NCBI GenBank assembly: GCA_964636575.1
Contig: CAZWSE010000022.1
Span: forward strand, 1 to 38,159
DNA: 38,159 nt
Direction of reading: 5' to 3'
Source of the DNA: CAZWSE01 sp964636575
GTDB lineage: Bacteria > Pseudomonadota > Alphaproteobacteria > Rhodobacterales > Rhodobacteraceae
How positions within the stretch are numbered: position 1 is the first letter of the stretch; every line of letters starts with the position of its first letter. A program made the translations under genes and the position numbers. The notes beneath the pieces are model-generated. The model did no database searches, was not told the origin of the DNA, and worked only from the letters and a program-made list of their open reading frames with translations. Below, piece after piece: positions 6,793 through 15,746 of the stretch.

Positions 6793-6973
6793 NNNNNNNN
6801 NNNNNNNNNNNNNNNNNNNNNNNNNNNNNNNNNNNNNNNNNNNNNNNNNNNNNNNNNNNNNNNNNNNNNNNNNNNNNNNNNNNNNNNNNNNNGGACGTCG
6901 TTCTGCAAGAACGCTGACCACATGTCGTTCTTCAGAAACGCTAACTGGACGTCGTGCTGCAAGCGGGCTAAGT
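6768..6973 (+). repeat. 27-bp tandem repeat at the 3' end of recQ, interrupted by the gap
   Basis: The 25 bases 6768-6792 before the gap recur exactly at 6893-6917 after it. Two diverged copies follow at 27-bp spacing (6920-6946 and 6947-6973). Read in the recQ frame they encode DVVLQER-stop, DVVLQER-stop, HVVLQKR-stop and DVVLQAG-stop. Each unit is nine codons and carries its own stop. The number of units within the gap is unknown. Confidence 0.8.
6793..6892. other. 100-N assembly gap
   Basis: Exactly 100 undetermined bases, the usual placeholder for a gap of unknown size. It is flanked on both sides by the same 25-bp repeat, so the assembler most likely failed in a tandem repeat. The real sequence may be shorter or longer, or may simply be an unmerged overlap. 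Confidence 0.97.
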
Positions 6974-7000
6974 CGTCTATCAGATGCTACAGGGGGCCTT

Positions 7001-7768
7001 ATGCTGGTTGTCATTTCACCCGCGAAGAAATTGGATATGGACACAGTTGAAGGGGTCACACCCACACAACCTATGTTTCCGGAACAGGCGAATGAACTCG
7101 CCAAAGTGGCGGGCAAACTGAAGGTCAAAGACCTGCAAAACCTGATGCACATCAGCGAAAACCTGGCCAAGTTGAATGCAGACCGATTCAAAGACTTCGG
7201 TCAAATGGATCGCAAGGCGGCGGCACTCGCCTTTGCGGGGGACACCTACCAAGGGCTAGAAGCGACGACACTTGATCCCGATGATATGGCATATGCCCAA
7301 GATCACCTGCGTATTCTGTCGGGGCTTTACGGTGTGCTGCGCCCTCTGGACGAGATTGAGCCCTACCGCCTCGAAATGGGCAGCCGCTTGAAAACCAAGC
7401 GCGGCAAAAGCCTTTATGATTACTGGGGCGATACACTGTCTCAGGCTTTGAACGCTCAGGCAGAAGCAGTCGACACAGACGTTCTGGTAAACTGTGCAAG
7501 TCAGGAATACTTCGGCGCTGTTGACCTAACCGCGTTGGACGCACGGGTGATCACGCCCGTCTTCATGGAAGACAAAGGACAAGGCCCAAAGATCGTCAGC
7601 TTCTTTGCCAAAAAAGCGCGGGGCGCGATGGCGCGGTTCATGATCCAGAACCGGGTGACATCGGTCGAAGGCCTGCGAGATTTCGATATCGGCGGCTACA
7701 GCTATCAACCGCGCGAAAGCACCGACGACAAACTGGTCTTCACACGACCCTATCCAGAGGCCGCCTGA
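7001..7768 (+). CDS. yaaA: Peroxide stress protein YaaA (DUF328/UPF0246)
   Basis: YaaA is a DNA-binding protein that in E. coli limits intracellular iron and damage during peroxide stress. This copy has 255 residues, close to the usual 255-260. It begins with the family signature MLVVISPAKKLDMD and contains DRFKDFGQMDRKAAALAFAG, LRILSGLYGVLRPLDEIEPY and LVNCASQEYF, all standard for the family. The start is the ATG at 7001, preceded by AGGGGG. A longer open frame upstream runs through the N gap and is an artefact. It follows recQ on the same strand, and its last 19 bp overlap the end of the oppositely oriented histidine kinase gene. Confidence 0.95.
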   Translation: MLVVISPAKKLDMDTVEGVTPTQPMFPEQANELAKVAGKLKVKDLQNLMHISENLAKLNADRFKDFGQMDRKAAALAFAGDTYQGLEATTLDPDDMAYAQDHLRILSGLYGVLRPLDEIEPYRLEMGSRLKTKRGKSLYDYWGDTLSQALNAQAEAVDTDVLVNCASQEYFGAVDLTALDARVITPVFMEDKGQGPKIVSFFAKKARGAMARFMIQNRVTSVEGLRDFDIGGYSYQPRESTDDKLVFTRPYPEAA

Positions 7769-9975
7769 GGCGTCTCGGTCAGCGGCGGCACCGCATCTTC
7801 GGGGCAATGGGTCTCAATCGCGGCGATCAATGCAGGCTTTCGCACAGGCTTGGTCAAGTAATCATCTAGGCCAGCTTCAAGAATGCCGCCTTCATCGCCC
7901 TGCATCGCGTGGGCTGTGACTGCAATAATCGGAATATGCACACCGGTTTCAACCTCTAGTTTACGGATTTCACCGGTCGCCTCTTTGCCATCCATCTGGG
8001 GCATCGAAATATCCATGAATACAAGGTCAGGGCGTTCGCGGGTATAGGCGGCGACCGCCTCAATACCGTTGTTTGCAAACTCCAGCTCGATTTCCAAATT
8101 TTTGACCATTTTGCTCAGAACCAATTGGTTGGTCTTGTTGTCCTCGGCCACAAGAACGCGCATCAGCCTTGGTGTATCTGAGGACGCAGGGTCAGAGCCT
8201 TGCGGGACGGGCAAGGCGGTAACGGGCGTTTCAACACTGTCCTCAGTCCCATTTGGTTGAGGCGGTTTGACCTTGGTCAGGGTCTCTAACAAGTGGCGTC
8301 GTGTCACAGGCGTTTTCAGCAACCCGCAGTTTTCAATCGTGGCAGCATCAACCTCCGCAAGGATCGCTTGGGCGGTCAGCAACAGGATAGGGGTCGTCTT
8401 GCCAGCCTTGCGAATGGAATGGGCCAACGGCAAACCGGCGTGGTCGGTCAGATCATGCTCCATCAAGATCAAGCTGGTCTCGTCGGTTACGGCGTCCAAG
8501 ACAGACGGGCCGTCTGCCATCGGGTGAACGGTAAGACCAAGACTGGAAAGTTGTTTGGTCAATACGTCGAGACTGGCGGCTTTGGTATCGGCCACAATGA
8601 CAGATTTTAGGGTATCCGGCAAAGCGGGCAGGTCTGCATTGGGGTCATCCAACGGTCCAAGCTTCAGATTGAAGCCAAACACAGACCCCTCGCCAAAGGT
8701 ACTATCGACCCACACCTCGCCGCCCATCATTTCGACCAACCGTTTGGAAATAGCCAAGCCCAATCCGGTGCCTTCAAACATGCGGCTTTGTTCATCATCA
8801 ACCTGATTGAATTCACCAAAGATGTGGCCAACCTTTTCTTCGGGAATACCAATGCCACTGTCTTCAATGGCAATATGAACGTCCGTCTCGCTGCCGGGGA
8901 TACCCGTGACGCGAACGATGACATGACCGGTCTGGGTGAACTTCAAAGCATTGCCGATAAGGTTGGTTAAAACCTGCCGAATCCGGCCCACATCGCCTGT
9001 AAATTGGGTCGGCAGGAACAGATCGTAATCCACGACCAGATCCAAACCCTTGTCCGTTGCGATCGATTGCAACAGCATAACAACCTCATGCAAGGACCGT
9101 TCCAGATCGAAAGGTTCAGGATGCAAGACCAGCTTTTCAGCCTCAATCTTCGAATAATCCAGCACGTCATTGATGATGACCAGCAAAGCCTCGCCAGAGT
9201 TTTTGATCGTGTCCACATAAAGCTGCTGTTCAGTGGTAAGCTCGGTTTCCGTCAACACATCCGCCATCCCCACAACGCCGTTCATGGGGGTGCGGATTTC
9301 ATGGCTCATGTTGGCAAGGAAAGTGGATTTGGCTTTGTTGGCATTTTCGGCGTTTTGCCGGGCGGTGGTCAGCTCGGCCTCGTACATGACGGTCGCAGTA
9401 ATGTTTAAAGCCAGCGATACAACATCCCCTGACGGACCGCGTTGGTCGACCAGCTTAATGTATTCATTGTTCCAAAGCTGAATCACAGTCGGTTCAGGGT
9501 CCGTTTCCTGCCAGCGTTGGATCATCATGGCACGCCAGTCTTCAGGGCTGCGGCCATCAGTGTTGACGATCCCTTCTTCGGTTAGCAATTGCAGGATACG
9601 CATATAAGACACGCCAGGTTTGACTTCTTCCAAGCCATCAAACGGGGCAAGATAAGCCCAGTTGGCGGCCAGCATTTCGGTACCGCCATCAAAGAACGCA
9701 AACCCGTCTTGAATGGTCTCAATCGAATGCCACAGCCTGCGTTCAGCGATTTCAAGGTTCTGGTTGGCCGTCGAAAGATCGCTTTTGACGCGCTTGTTTT
9801 CGTCGCGGACATTGGCGACTTCGGCTTGGGTCTCAACAATCTGATCCGACAACAGCCGCGCATGATTGCCAAGCTTGCGATTGGCCGCAAAAAGCTCGGC
9901 CTGCTTCAGCTCAAGCATCCGTTCCGCAGCCAGCCGGCCGCGTCGTTCCTCTGCCAGTTTGTTGGCAAGGCTCAT
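7750..9975 (-). CDS. Hybrid sensor histidine kinase: coiled coil, PAS, HisKA, HATPase, two receivers
   Basis: I place the start at the ATG at 9975, because GGAGGG lies five bases upstream; an in-frame TTG 18 bases earlier lacks one. The 741-residue protein begins with a charged coiled coil (about 1-80), then a PAS-like domain (85-195). Next come HisKA with STFLANMSHEIRTPMNGV (phospho-acceptor His225) and HATPase_c with its N box NLIGNALKF and glycine box GTGLGLAIS. Two receiver domains follow. The first (about 457-570) has glutamate in place of the phospho-aspartate; the second (about 605-725) is complete, with Asp655 in LVFMDISMPQMDG. No membrane helix is visible, so it is probably a soluble sensor. 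Its signal is unknown, and no separate response regulator lies nearby. Confidence 0.9.
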   Translation of the reverse strand: MSLANKLAEERRGRLAAERMLELKQAELFAANRKLGNHARLLSDQIVETQAEVANVRDENKRVKSDLSTANQNLEIAERRLWHSIETIQDGFAFFDGGTEMLAANWAYLAPFDGLEEVKPGVSYMRILQLLTEEGIVNTDGRSPEDWRAMMIQRWQETDPEPTVIQLWNNEYIKLVDQRGPSGDVVSLALNITATVMYEAELTTARQNAENANKAKSTFLANMSHEIRTPMNGVVGMADVLTETELTTEQQLYVDTIKNSGEALLVIINDVLDYSKIEAEKLVLHPEPFDLERSLHEVVMLLQSIATDKGLDLVVDYDLFLPTQFTGDVGRIRQVLTNLIGNALKFTQTGHVIVRVTGIPGSETDVHIAIEDSGIGIPEEKVGHIFGEFNQVDDEQSRMFEGTGLGLAISKRLVEMMGGEVWVDSTFGEGSVFGFNLKLGPLDDPNADLPALPDTLKSVIVADTKAASLDVLTKQLSSLGLTVHPMADGPSVLDAVTDETSLILMEHDLTDHAGLPLAHSIRKAGKTTPILLLTAQAILAEVDAATIENCGLLKTPVTRRHLLETLTKVKPPQPNGTEDSVETPVTALPVPQGSDPASSDTPRLMRVLVAEDNKTNQLVLSKMVKNLEIELEFANNGIEAVAAYTRERPDLVFMDISMPQMDGKEATGEIRKLEVETGVHIPIIAVTAHAMQGDEGGILEAGLDDYLTKPVRKPALIAAIETHCPEDAVPPLTETPQAASG

Positions 9976-10075
9976 CCGTGCCCTCCGCGGCAAGGTTAAT
10001 CAATAACCCTTCACTCATCGGAGATTCTGGTGAACAACGGCTTAATCCTGAGGGGATTTGCTAAAGTTTTAGGCG

Positions 10076-12118
10076 TTAACGTCGACCTTCACGAAGCCAT
10101 CCAAAAATGATCAATCCTGATCCCAGCAAAAGAACCAGCCAAGGCGGCAGCAAATCAAGCTGTCGCACATCGCGCGCTTCAAACGCGCCGCGTGGGGTAA
10201 TCCCGATCCAACCGCGCCCTGCAGCAGGCCGACCTTCGCGGACAGACCGGACCGATGGAACACCGTTCTGAACCAACATCATACCACCGCGCAAAACCTC
10301 AACTGTGGGGTTCAAAATATCGGGCGTGGCAATCGTCTGTTCAAACTCACGCGGGGCGGCGGGGCCAAGGCCGATCACGCTTTCCAAGGTGCCATCACTC
10401 AATCGGTACAACCCGATTTCCGGCCCTTCGAACAAGGCTTCAAAACGGCCGGGGCTCGTGGGTTCCAACTCGATCTCGACAGTTTCGCCGTTGGGCTGAG
10501 TGATGGTGACAGGCCCGACCTCTTCGGTCAGGGTCCGGCGGATCACGCGCATGGTCTGGCCCGTGGCTTCGGCGAACAGAACCTCTTCCTCAAGCTCGGG
10601 TTCTTTCATCATCCAGTGACCCAAACGGCGCAGCAGTTCCAACTGGGGACCGCCGCCCTCATAACCACGGCTCCACAGCCAGGCATGATCTGACGCCAGC
10701 AAGGCCACACGGCCTTCGCCCACACGATCCAACACCAGCAGAGGGCGGTCTTCGAGACCTTCCATGACCACATCGCCGGACCGAGGCGTGACATCAATCT
10801 GCTTGAACCAACGTCCCCAATTGCCCTCATTGGGCAGATCCGTCGTCACAGGATGGCGCGCGCCCAGATCAGAGACGGCGGGCACAAACCCGTCCTCAAT
10901 CACACGGGCACTTGGCACAGCAGGCAGAACAGCCCCAAGCGGAGACCTAAAGATACTGTCAGCCGAGGCAAAATCATCGCCCGCAGCCACAAGAACGGCT
11001 CCACCGCGCCTTACATATTGGGCTACGTTGTCCAGATAAATCGGCGGCAAGATCCCACGTCGCTTATAGCGGTCAAAGATGATCAAATCGAACTCGTCGA
11101 TCTTCTCCAGAAACAGCTCGCGGGTGGGGAATGCGATCAAAGACAGCTCGCCCACAGGAACACCGTCCTGCTTTTCAGGGGGACGCAAAATGGTGAAATG
11201 GACCAGATCGACCGAACTGTCAGACTTCAAAAGATTGCGCCAAGTGCGCCCGCCCGCATGCGGCTCGCCAGACACCAAAAGCACCCGCAACCGATCACGC
11301 ACACCGTTCATCTGTATGACCGCGGAATTGTTGCGCTCAGTCAGCTCGCCTTCGGCTTCCGGCACAGTGAACTGAATGACATTGCGTCCGCCATGGGGCA
11401 GGGACACAGGCAGATCAATATCCTCACCGATGGGCACACGGAACGACTGCGGCGGGGCGCCATCGACAGAAATATCCAGACGGGCAAGTTCTGCATCATT
11501 CGGAGCTGCACCACTGTCATCCACACGCAGGGTCAGTGTGACAGGTTCCCCGATGATCGCAAACGCAGGGGCGTTCTTTACGGTCAAACGGCGGTCCCAA
11601 TCGGTATCACGCCCCGTTAGCAATACATGCATCGGGGCAGGCAGGTTCGGGGCGCGGTCAATGTCATGGATCTGCCCGTCTGTGACCGCGATAATGCCAG
11701 CGACACGGCCCGAAGGTTCATCCGCCAATGCTGTGGTCATAGCCTCCATCAGCCGCGTGCCCGCATCGCCTTCACCGTCACCAACTGTGACGCGACGGAT
11801 CTCAATATTGGAACGGGATGCAAGCGCACTTTCCAAACCTGCAACGGCGTCCGCGGTTTGATCCGGCCGGTCAGACAATTGCTGGCTGGAGCTTTGATCA
11901 TCCAACAGCAGCACGATATCACTCAGCGGATCACGGTCTTCTTCTTGGTACGCAGGGCCAGCAAGCGCGCCCAGCAAAACAAGACCCGCCAACAACCGCC
12001 AAGGCCAGCCAATCAAGCCACGCCACAACGCAAGGATGGCAGCCACAGCCACCAGCACAGCGACGCCGATCAACAAAGGCCACGGGATCAATGGGTCAAA
12101 AACGATCTGTCCGGTCAT
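10076..12118 (-). CDS. Membrane protein with vWA-like and pseudo-glutamine-amidotransferase domains
   Basis: This is the last gene of the MoxR operon and encodes a 680-residue protein. Two hydrophobic helices lie at about residues 12-32 and 38-56. A von Willebrand A-like region follows, whose strand IVLLLDDQSSSQQ keeps the DxSxS metal motif and which ends near IIAVTDGQIHD. A class-I glutamine-amidotransferase-like fold starts at about residue 275 (LRVLLVSGEPHAGGRTWR). At the expected nucleophile elbow the sequence is VLVAAGDDFAS, with no cysteine, so it should not be catalytic. A final helix is followed by an Arg-rich end. The ATG overlaps the stop of the previous gene as ATGA. The role is inferred from context: a periplasm-facing partner of the MoxR system. 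Confidence 0.75.
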   Translation of the reverse strand: MTGQIVFDPLIPWPLLIGVAVLVAVAAILALWRGLIGWPWRLLAGLVLLGALAGPAYQEEDRDPLSDIVLLLDDQSSSQQLSDRPDQTADAVAGLESALASRSNIEIRRVTVGDGEGDAGTRLMEAMTTALADEPSGRVAGIIAVTDGQIHDIDRAPNLPAPMHVLLTGRDTDWDRRLTVKNAPAFAIIGEPVTLTLRVDDSGAAPNDAELARLDISVDGAPPQSFRVPIGEDIDLPVSLPHGGRNVIQFTVPEAEGELTERNNSAVIQMNGVRDRLRVLLVSGEPHAGGRTWRNLLKSDSSVDLVHFTILRPPEKQDGVPVGELSLIAFPTRELFLEKIDEFDLIIFDRYKRRGILPPIYLDNVAQYVRRGGAVLVAAGDDFASADSIFRSPLGAVLPAVPSARVIEDGFVPAVSDLGARHPVTTDLPNEGNWGRWFKQIDVTPRSGDVVMEGLEDRPLLVLDRVGEGRVALLASDHAWLWSRGYEGGGPQLELLRRLGHWMMKEPELEEEVLFAEATGQTMRVIRRTLTEEVGPVTITQPNGETVEIELEPTSPGRFEALFEGPEIGLYRLSDGTLESVIGLGPAAPREFEQTIATPDILNPTVEVLRGGMMLVQNGVPSVRSVREGRPAAGRGWIGITPRGAFEARDVRQLDLLPPWLVLLLGSGLIIFGWLREGRR

Positions 12119-14874
12119 TGGCCCAACCGTTCCAGCAAGTCAGGCACATGGACCTGATCCGATTTGTAGTTTCCGGTCAGCACATGCATCACAAGATTAA
12201 CGCCAAAGCGGTACGCCAGTTCCCGTTGGCGTTCACCCGAAAAGCCACGCCCGACAGGCAGCAGCGGATTGCCAGACCGATCAACGGCCCAAGCGGCAGC
12301 CCAGTCGTTGCCGCCAATGATGACAGGGGTCACACCATCGTTCAGGTTGCGAAACGGCATCCCCTCAATCTGTTCCGCATCGGGCGGCGACGCCTCAACC
12401 CAGACGTCACGGCTGGTGTGGCGGCCAGGGAAATCCTGCAGCAGATAGAAGGTGCGGGTCAGAACATGATCCTTGGGCAAAGGCTCAAGCGGGGGGACAT
12501 CCAGCGCAGCCGCCAGTTGCTGCAACTTGCGCCCGTTCGGGCTAGAGGCACCAAACTGCGCCGTGTCCGCATCACGAGTATCAAAAATGATCATACCGCC
12601 GGACCGCAAGTAGGCATTCAGCTTCGTGTATGCCTCTGCGGAAGGGGTCGGTTGGTTGGGGGACACAGGCCAATAAAGCATCGGGAAAAACGCCAGCTCA
12701 TCTGTTTCAAGGTTCACACCAATCGGCGGGGCAGGCTCGACCGAGGTGCGGAAGTAAAGGGTGTCAGACAGTCCGGTCAAACCAGCCAAAGCGACTTCAT
12801 CAACCTTGGTGTCGCCAGTGATGACATGGGCCAGCACGACCTCGCTGGTGGCAAGCAATGCGAAATCATCAGCCTCTTGCGCGACTGCATCTTGGGGCAA
12901 TCCTGTTAAAGCCAATGCGGCCACAATCGCCGCCGCACGGGCCGCAATCAAGCGACCGGACAGGGCAAGCGATGCAATCACATCTAGCAACAACATCACA
13001 ATCGCCGCACTTAGCAACAGCCCCATCAAAGGCCACTGGGCAGCCACACTCAACCCTTCAACAGGGATACGGGCAGGCCATGCGGTCGGCTGCAAACGGG
13101 TTTGTTCGGTGACAGTATTCCGGGCCATCAAGCGATCCTCAAATTGGTACACACCGGGGCGCAGATCAGGGCTCAGCGGGGCGGCGATCAAATCAGGGCC
13201 GTCAACGCTTGGCAGGGTATCCACATCGGTCAAACGGCCAAACCCGTCCATCACCTGAATGGGGGTCCAAACAGTGCCTTCAAGCTCGGCAGCATCCGGC
13301 GCGGCAGGGGATGTGGAAACAGCCAGTCGGTCCAGCATGTTGATGAACAAAACAGACAAAGGCAGGCTCGACCATTCGGTATTGGCGGTGACATGAAACA
13401 GGACAATCTGGCCCTGTCCCAGCGGCTTGCGGGTCACCAATGGGGTGCCATCAGATAATGCGGCAATCACACGGTCAGCCAGTGTCGGATCGGGCTGGGC
13501 CATGACCTGCGATGTGACGGTGACCTCATCAGGGATAGCAAGCCCCTCAAACGGGGAACCGACAGGGAACGGCGCAAGCGTTTTCGGCTCGCCCCAACTC
13601 ATGGACCCACCAACAGTGCGACCACCCGCGCGCAAACGGACAGGCATCAAAGGGTCTTCCGTGGTACGGCTGACATCGCTTGCGGCCAGAACAGGACCGG
13701 CAAAGCGCAACAACAAACCGCCTGCATCGACCCATTCGGTCAAGGCCTCAGCCTCGTTCGGGGACAGCGTCGCCACATCAGCCAGTACAACAACATCAGG
13801 GTTCGCGGGCAGAACATTCATCAGGCTGCCGGTCAGGATATCAGCCGTCTCAACCAAGGCTTGGTTCAAATACAAGAACGGCGACAAAAGTTGTAGCCCC
13901 TCGCTTTCCTCGCGGGCCGAGATCAGGGCAATCTCTCGGCGCTGCAAACTGTCGCCAGCCAAAGTTACGGCACCGGCAGTGCGTTGGCCTTGCACTTCAA
14001 AACGGGTGACACGGGCGCGCAATTCGGATGGCAAGGACAGCGCAGTATCAGTCGCAGTATCGCCCAAACCGAAGTCAGCAGTGACCGTCGCCAAAGTTGC
14101 AGGATTGCCCGCAGGGTCGCGACCATTGGCCAGAATGGTAATCTCGCGGGCATTGTCAGACGTGCTGCGTTGGGCGGTTAGGGTCAGGGCACCATCTTCG
14201 ACCACAGCAGGTTGCAACCCGATAACGGCGGTTCCGGTCTCGAAAACACGCACAGCACCCTTGGCCTCTAGCGCAGTCAGCATTTGATCGTGGCCTGCGT
14301 AGGTCAGGCCGTCACTGATCCAAACGGTATCAAAAGGATCCAACCCAGACACAGCGGCAATCGCTTCATCGGTCAGGTCCGTTTGCGGCTGCCACGGGGC
14401 AGGCAGTACACCAGCCAACCGCGTGCGCAGCACATCAGCGGTCTGAAACACAGGCTCCTTCGGGGCGGTCAACTGCAGAATCGCGACAACACGATCAGCC
14501 TGTTCGGCCTTTATCAGCTCGGCCTCAACTGCATCCATCTTGTCTTGCCAACGGGTCGCACCGGCCCAGCTTGCATCCATGACAATCAGGATCGGACCAC
14601 TGCCAGTTGTTTCAATCTTCGGGTTCAGAACGGGGCCAGACAGGCCCAAGATCATCGCAGCCACAGCCAGTATCCGCAGCAAAAGCAACCACCACGGGGT
14701 GCGGTCGGACACGGTATCGTCGTCCGTCAGGCCAAGCAGCAAAGCAACACCGGGAAAGCGGCGGCGGATCGGCGCGGGTGGGACAGCACGCAAAATCAGC
14801 CACAAGATCGGCAAAGCGATCAAGCCCAGCAACAGCCAAGGCGACGCAAACCCGATGCCTCCGAGAATGGTCAT
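12115..14874 (-). CDS. DUF4159 protein with BatA-like N-terminal helices
   Basis: I start this at the ATG at 14874 rather than 33 bases upstream, because it overlaps the stop of the DUF58 gene as ATGA and GGGGGT lies just before it. The product is about 919 residues. The N-terminus has two helices typical of the aerotolerance BatA family (FASPWLLLGLIALPILWLIL, then PWWLLLLRILAVAAMILGL). Next come a vWA-like segment with LIVMDASWAG, an amidotransferase-like region, and two more helices at about residues 610-660. The C-terminal 220 residues are the DUF4159 domain, with FPMLYWPVSPNQPTPS and YLRSGGMIIFDTRDAD. Together with MoxR and DUF58 it probably forms a membrane chaperone-like complex. The client protein is unknown. 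Confidence 0.85.
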   Translation of the reverse strand: MTILGGIGFASPWLLLGLIALPILWLILRAVPPAPIRRRFPGVALLLGLTDDDTVSDRTPWWLLLLRILAVAAMILGLSGPVLNPKIETTGSGPILIVMDASWAGATRWQDKMDAVEAELIKAEQADRVVAILQLTAPKEPVFQTADVLRTRLAGVLPAPWQPQTDLTDEAIAAVSGLDPFDTVWISDGLTYAGHDQMLTALEAKGAVRVFETGTAVIGLQPAVVEDGALTLTAQRSTSDNAREITILANGRDPAGNPATLATVTADFGLGDTATDTALSLPSELRARVTRFEVQGQRTAGAVTLAGDSLQRREIALISAREESEGLQLLSPFLYLNQALVETADILTGSLMNVLPANPDVVVLADVATLSPNEAEALTEWVDAGGLLLRFAGPVLAASDVSRTTEDPLMPVRLRAGGRTVGGSMSWGEPKTLAPFPVGSPFEGLAIPDEVTVTSQVMAQPDPTLADRVIAALSDGTPLVTRKPLGQGQIVLFHVTANTEWSSLPLSVLFINMLDRLAVSTSPAAPDAAELEGTVWTPIQVMDGFGRLTDVDTLPSVDGPDLIAAPLSPDLRPGVYQFEDRLMARNTVTEQTRLQPTAWPARIPVEGLSVAAQWPLMGLLLSAAIVMLLLDVIASLALSGRLIAARAAAIVAALALTGLPQDAVAQEADDFALLATSEVVLAHVITGDTKVDEVALAGLTGLSDTLYFRTSVEPAPPIGVNLETDELAFFPMLYWPVSPNQPTPSAEAYTKLNAYLRSGGMIIFDTRDADTAQFGASSPNGRKLQQLAAALDVPPLEPLPKDHVLTRTFYLLQDFPGRHTSRDVWVEASPPDAEQIEGMPFRNLNDGVTPVIIGGNDWAAAWAVDRSGNPLLPVGRGFSGERQRELAYRFGVNLVMHVLTGNYKSDQVHVPDLLERLGQ

Positions 14875-15746
14875 ACAGACCCCCGATCCAAGGCACGGTA
14901 CAACCACAGCAACGCAGATTGAGCACTGTCATTGGTGTGGTGGGTTCGAAATTGCCAACCGGTCACGGCACATAGATCAGACAGCTCAGCCTTACGCGCG
15001 GCCAAGCGGTCCAGATAGCGGTCTTTCAGGTCTTTGGCCTTCAAGGTCTCATGGACAAGGGTGCCGCCCATCGATTCAAAAATGGTCCGGCCGGTGAAGG
15101 GAAAGGCTTCCTCGGACGGGTCCAAAACTTGCAACAGAACACCACGCACACCCCGATCAGCGGCTTTGGACAAGGCCAGCTTCACCTCGGCCACATCGCC
15201 CATGAAGTCAGACAGGAACAAGGCTTGCGCATGCGGGATCATCGCGCGGTGTTCAGGTGGGCTGTAGTCATCATCTGCATCACGGGTCAGCAATTCTGCC
15301 AGCTGCAAAATCTGGGTGGCACCACGGCGGGGGGGCAATCCTGTGCCGGTCAAGCCGACACGCTCTCCGCCACGGTTCAGCAAAATGGCAACGGCAAGAC
15401 CCAACACACGGGCGCGCTCGGCCTTTTCGGGCAAATCCTTACTGCCGGAAAACCGCATAGACGCGCCCTGATCGACCCATAGCATCACGGATTGAGCAAT
15501 CTGCCATTCGCGTTCGCGGACAAACTCAGTGTCTCCACGGGCGGACCGGCGATGGTCAATCATGCGGCGGCTGTCGCCGATCTGGGCGGGGCGGTACTGC
15601 CAGAAATCATCGCCCATCCCAGCGCGACGACGACCGTGATCCCCCAGCAGAACGGTGCCAGCCAAATGCTCGGCACGGGCCAGCAAAGGCGGCAGGCGCG
15701 ATGCCTCAGCCTCTGACCGTTCGCGAAGGATCAGGGGTGTTGTCAC
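14871..15746 (-). CDS. DUF58 domain-containing protein
   Basis: This 291-residue protein is of the DUF58 family, a vWA-like partner found beside MoxR ATPases. The family signature is visible as DDFWQYRPAQIGDSRRMIDH and ARGDTEFVREREWQIAQSV at about residues 46-85, followed by the vWA strand MLWVDQGASM, in which Asp is conserved but the serines of a full metal site are not. The start is a GTG overlapping the MoxR stop as GTGA. Its own stop overlaps the next gene as ATGA, so translation is coupled on both sides. It is probably a cytoplasmic or membrane-attached adaptor for the MoxR ATPase. Confidence 0.9.
   Translation of the reverse strand: MTTPLILRERSEAEASRLPPLLARAEHLAGTVLLGDHGRRRAGMGDDFWQYRPAQIGDSRRMIDHRRSARGDTEFVREREWQIAQSVMLWVDQGASMRFSGSKDLPEKAERARVLGLAVAILLNRGGERVGLTGTGLPPRRGATQILQLAELLTRDADDDYSPPEHRAMIPHAQALFLSDFMGDVAEVKLALSKAADRGVRGVLLQVLDPSEEAFPFTGRTIFESMGGTLVHETLKAKDLKDRYLDRLAARKAELSDLCAVTGWQFRTHHTNDSAQSALLWLYRALDRGSV

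Noticed and set aside
6704..7000. Long open frame joining recQ's end to yaaA through the gap
   Set aside because: It depends on 100 Ns; yaaA has its own standard start with a ribosome-binding site at 7001.
10000..10075. Terminator between the MoxR operon and the histidine kinase gene
   Set aside because: No convincing GC-rich stem followed by T residues in this 97-bp gap, so read-through into the kinase gene remains possible.
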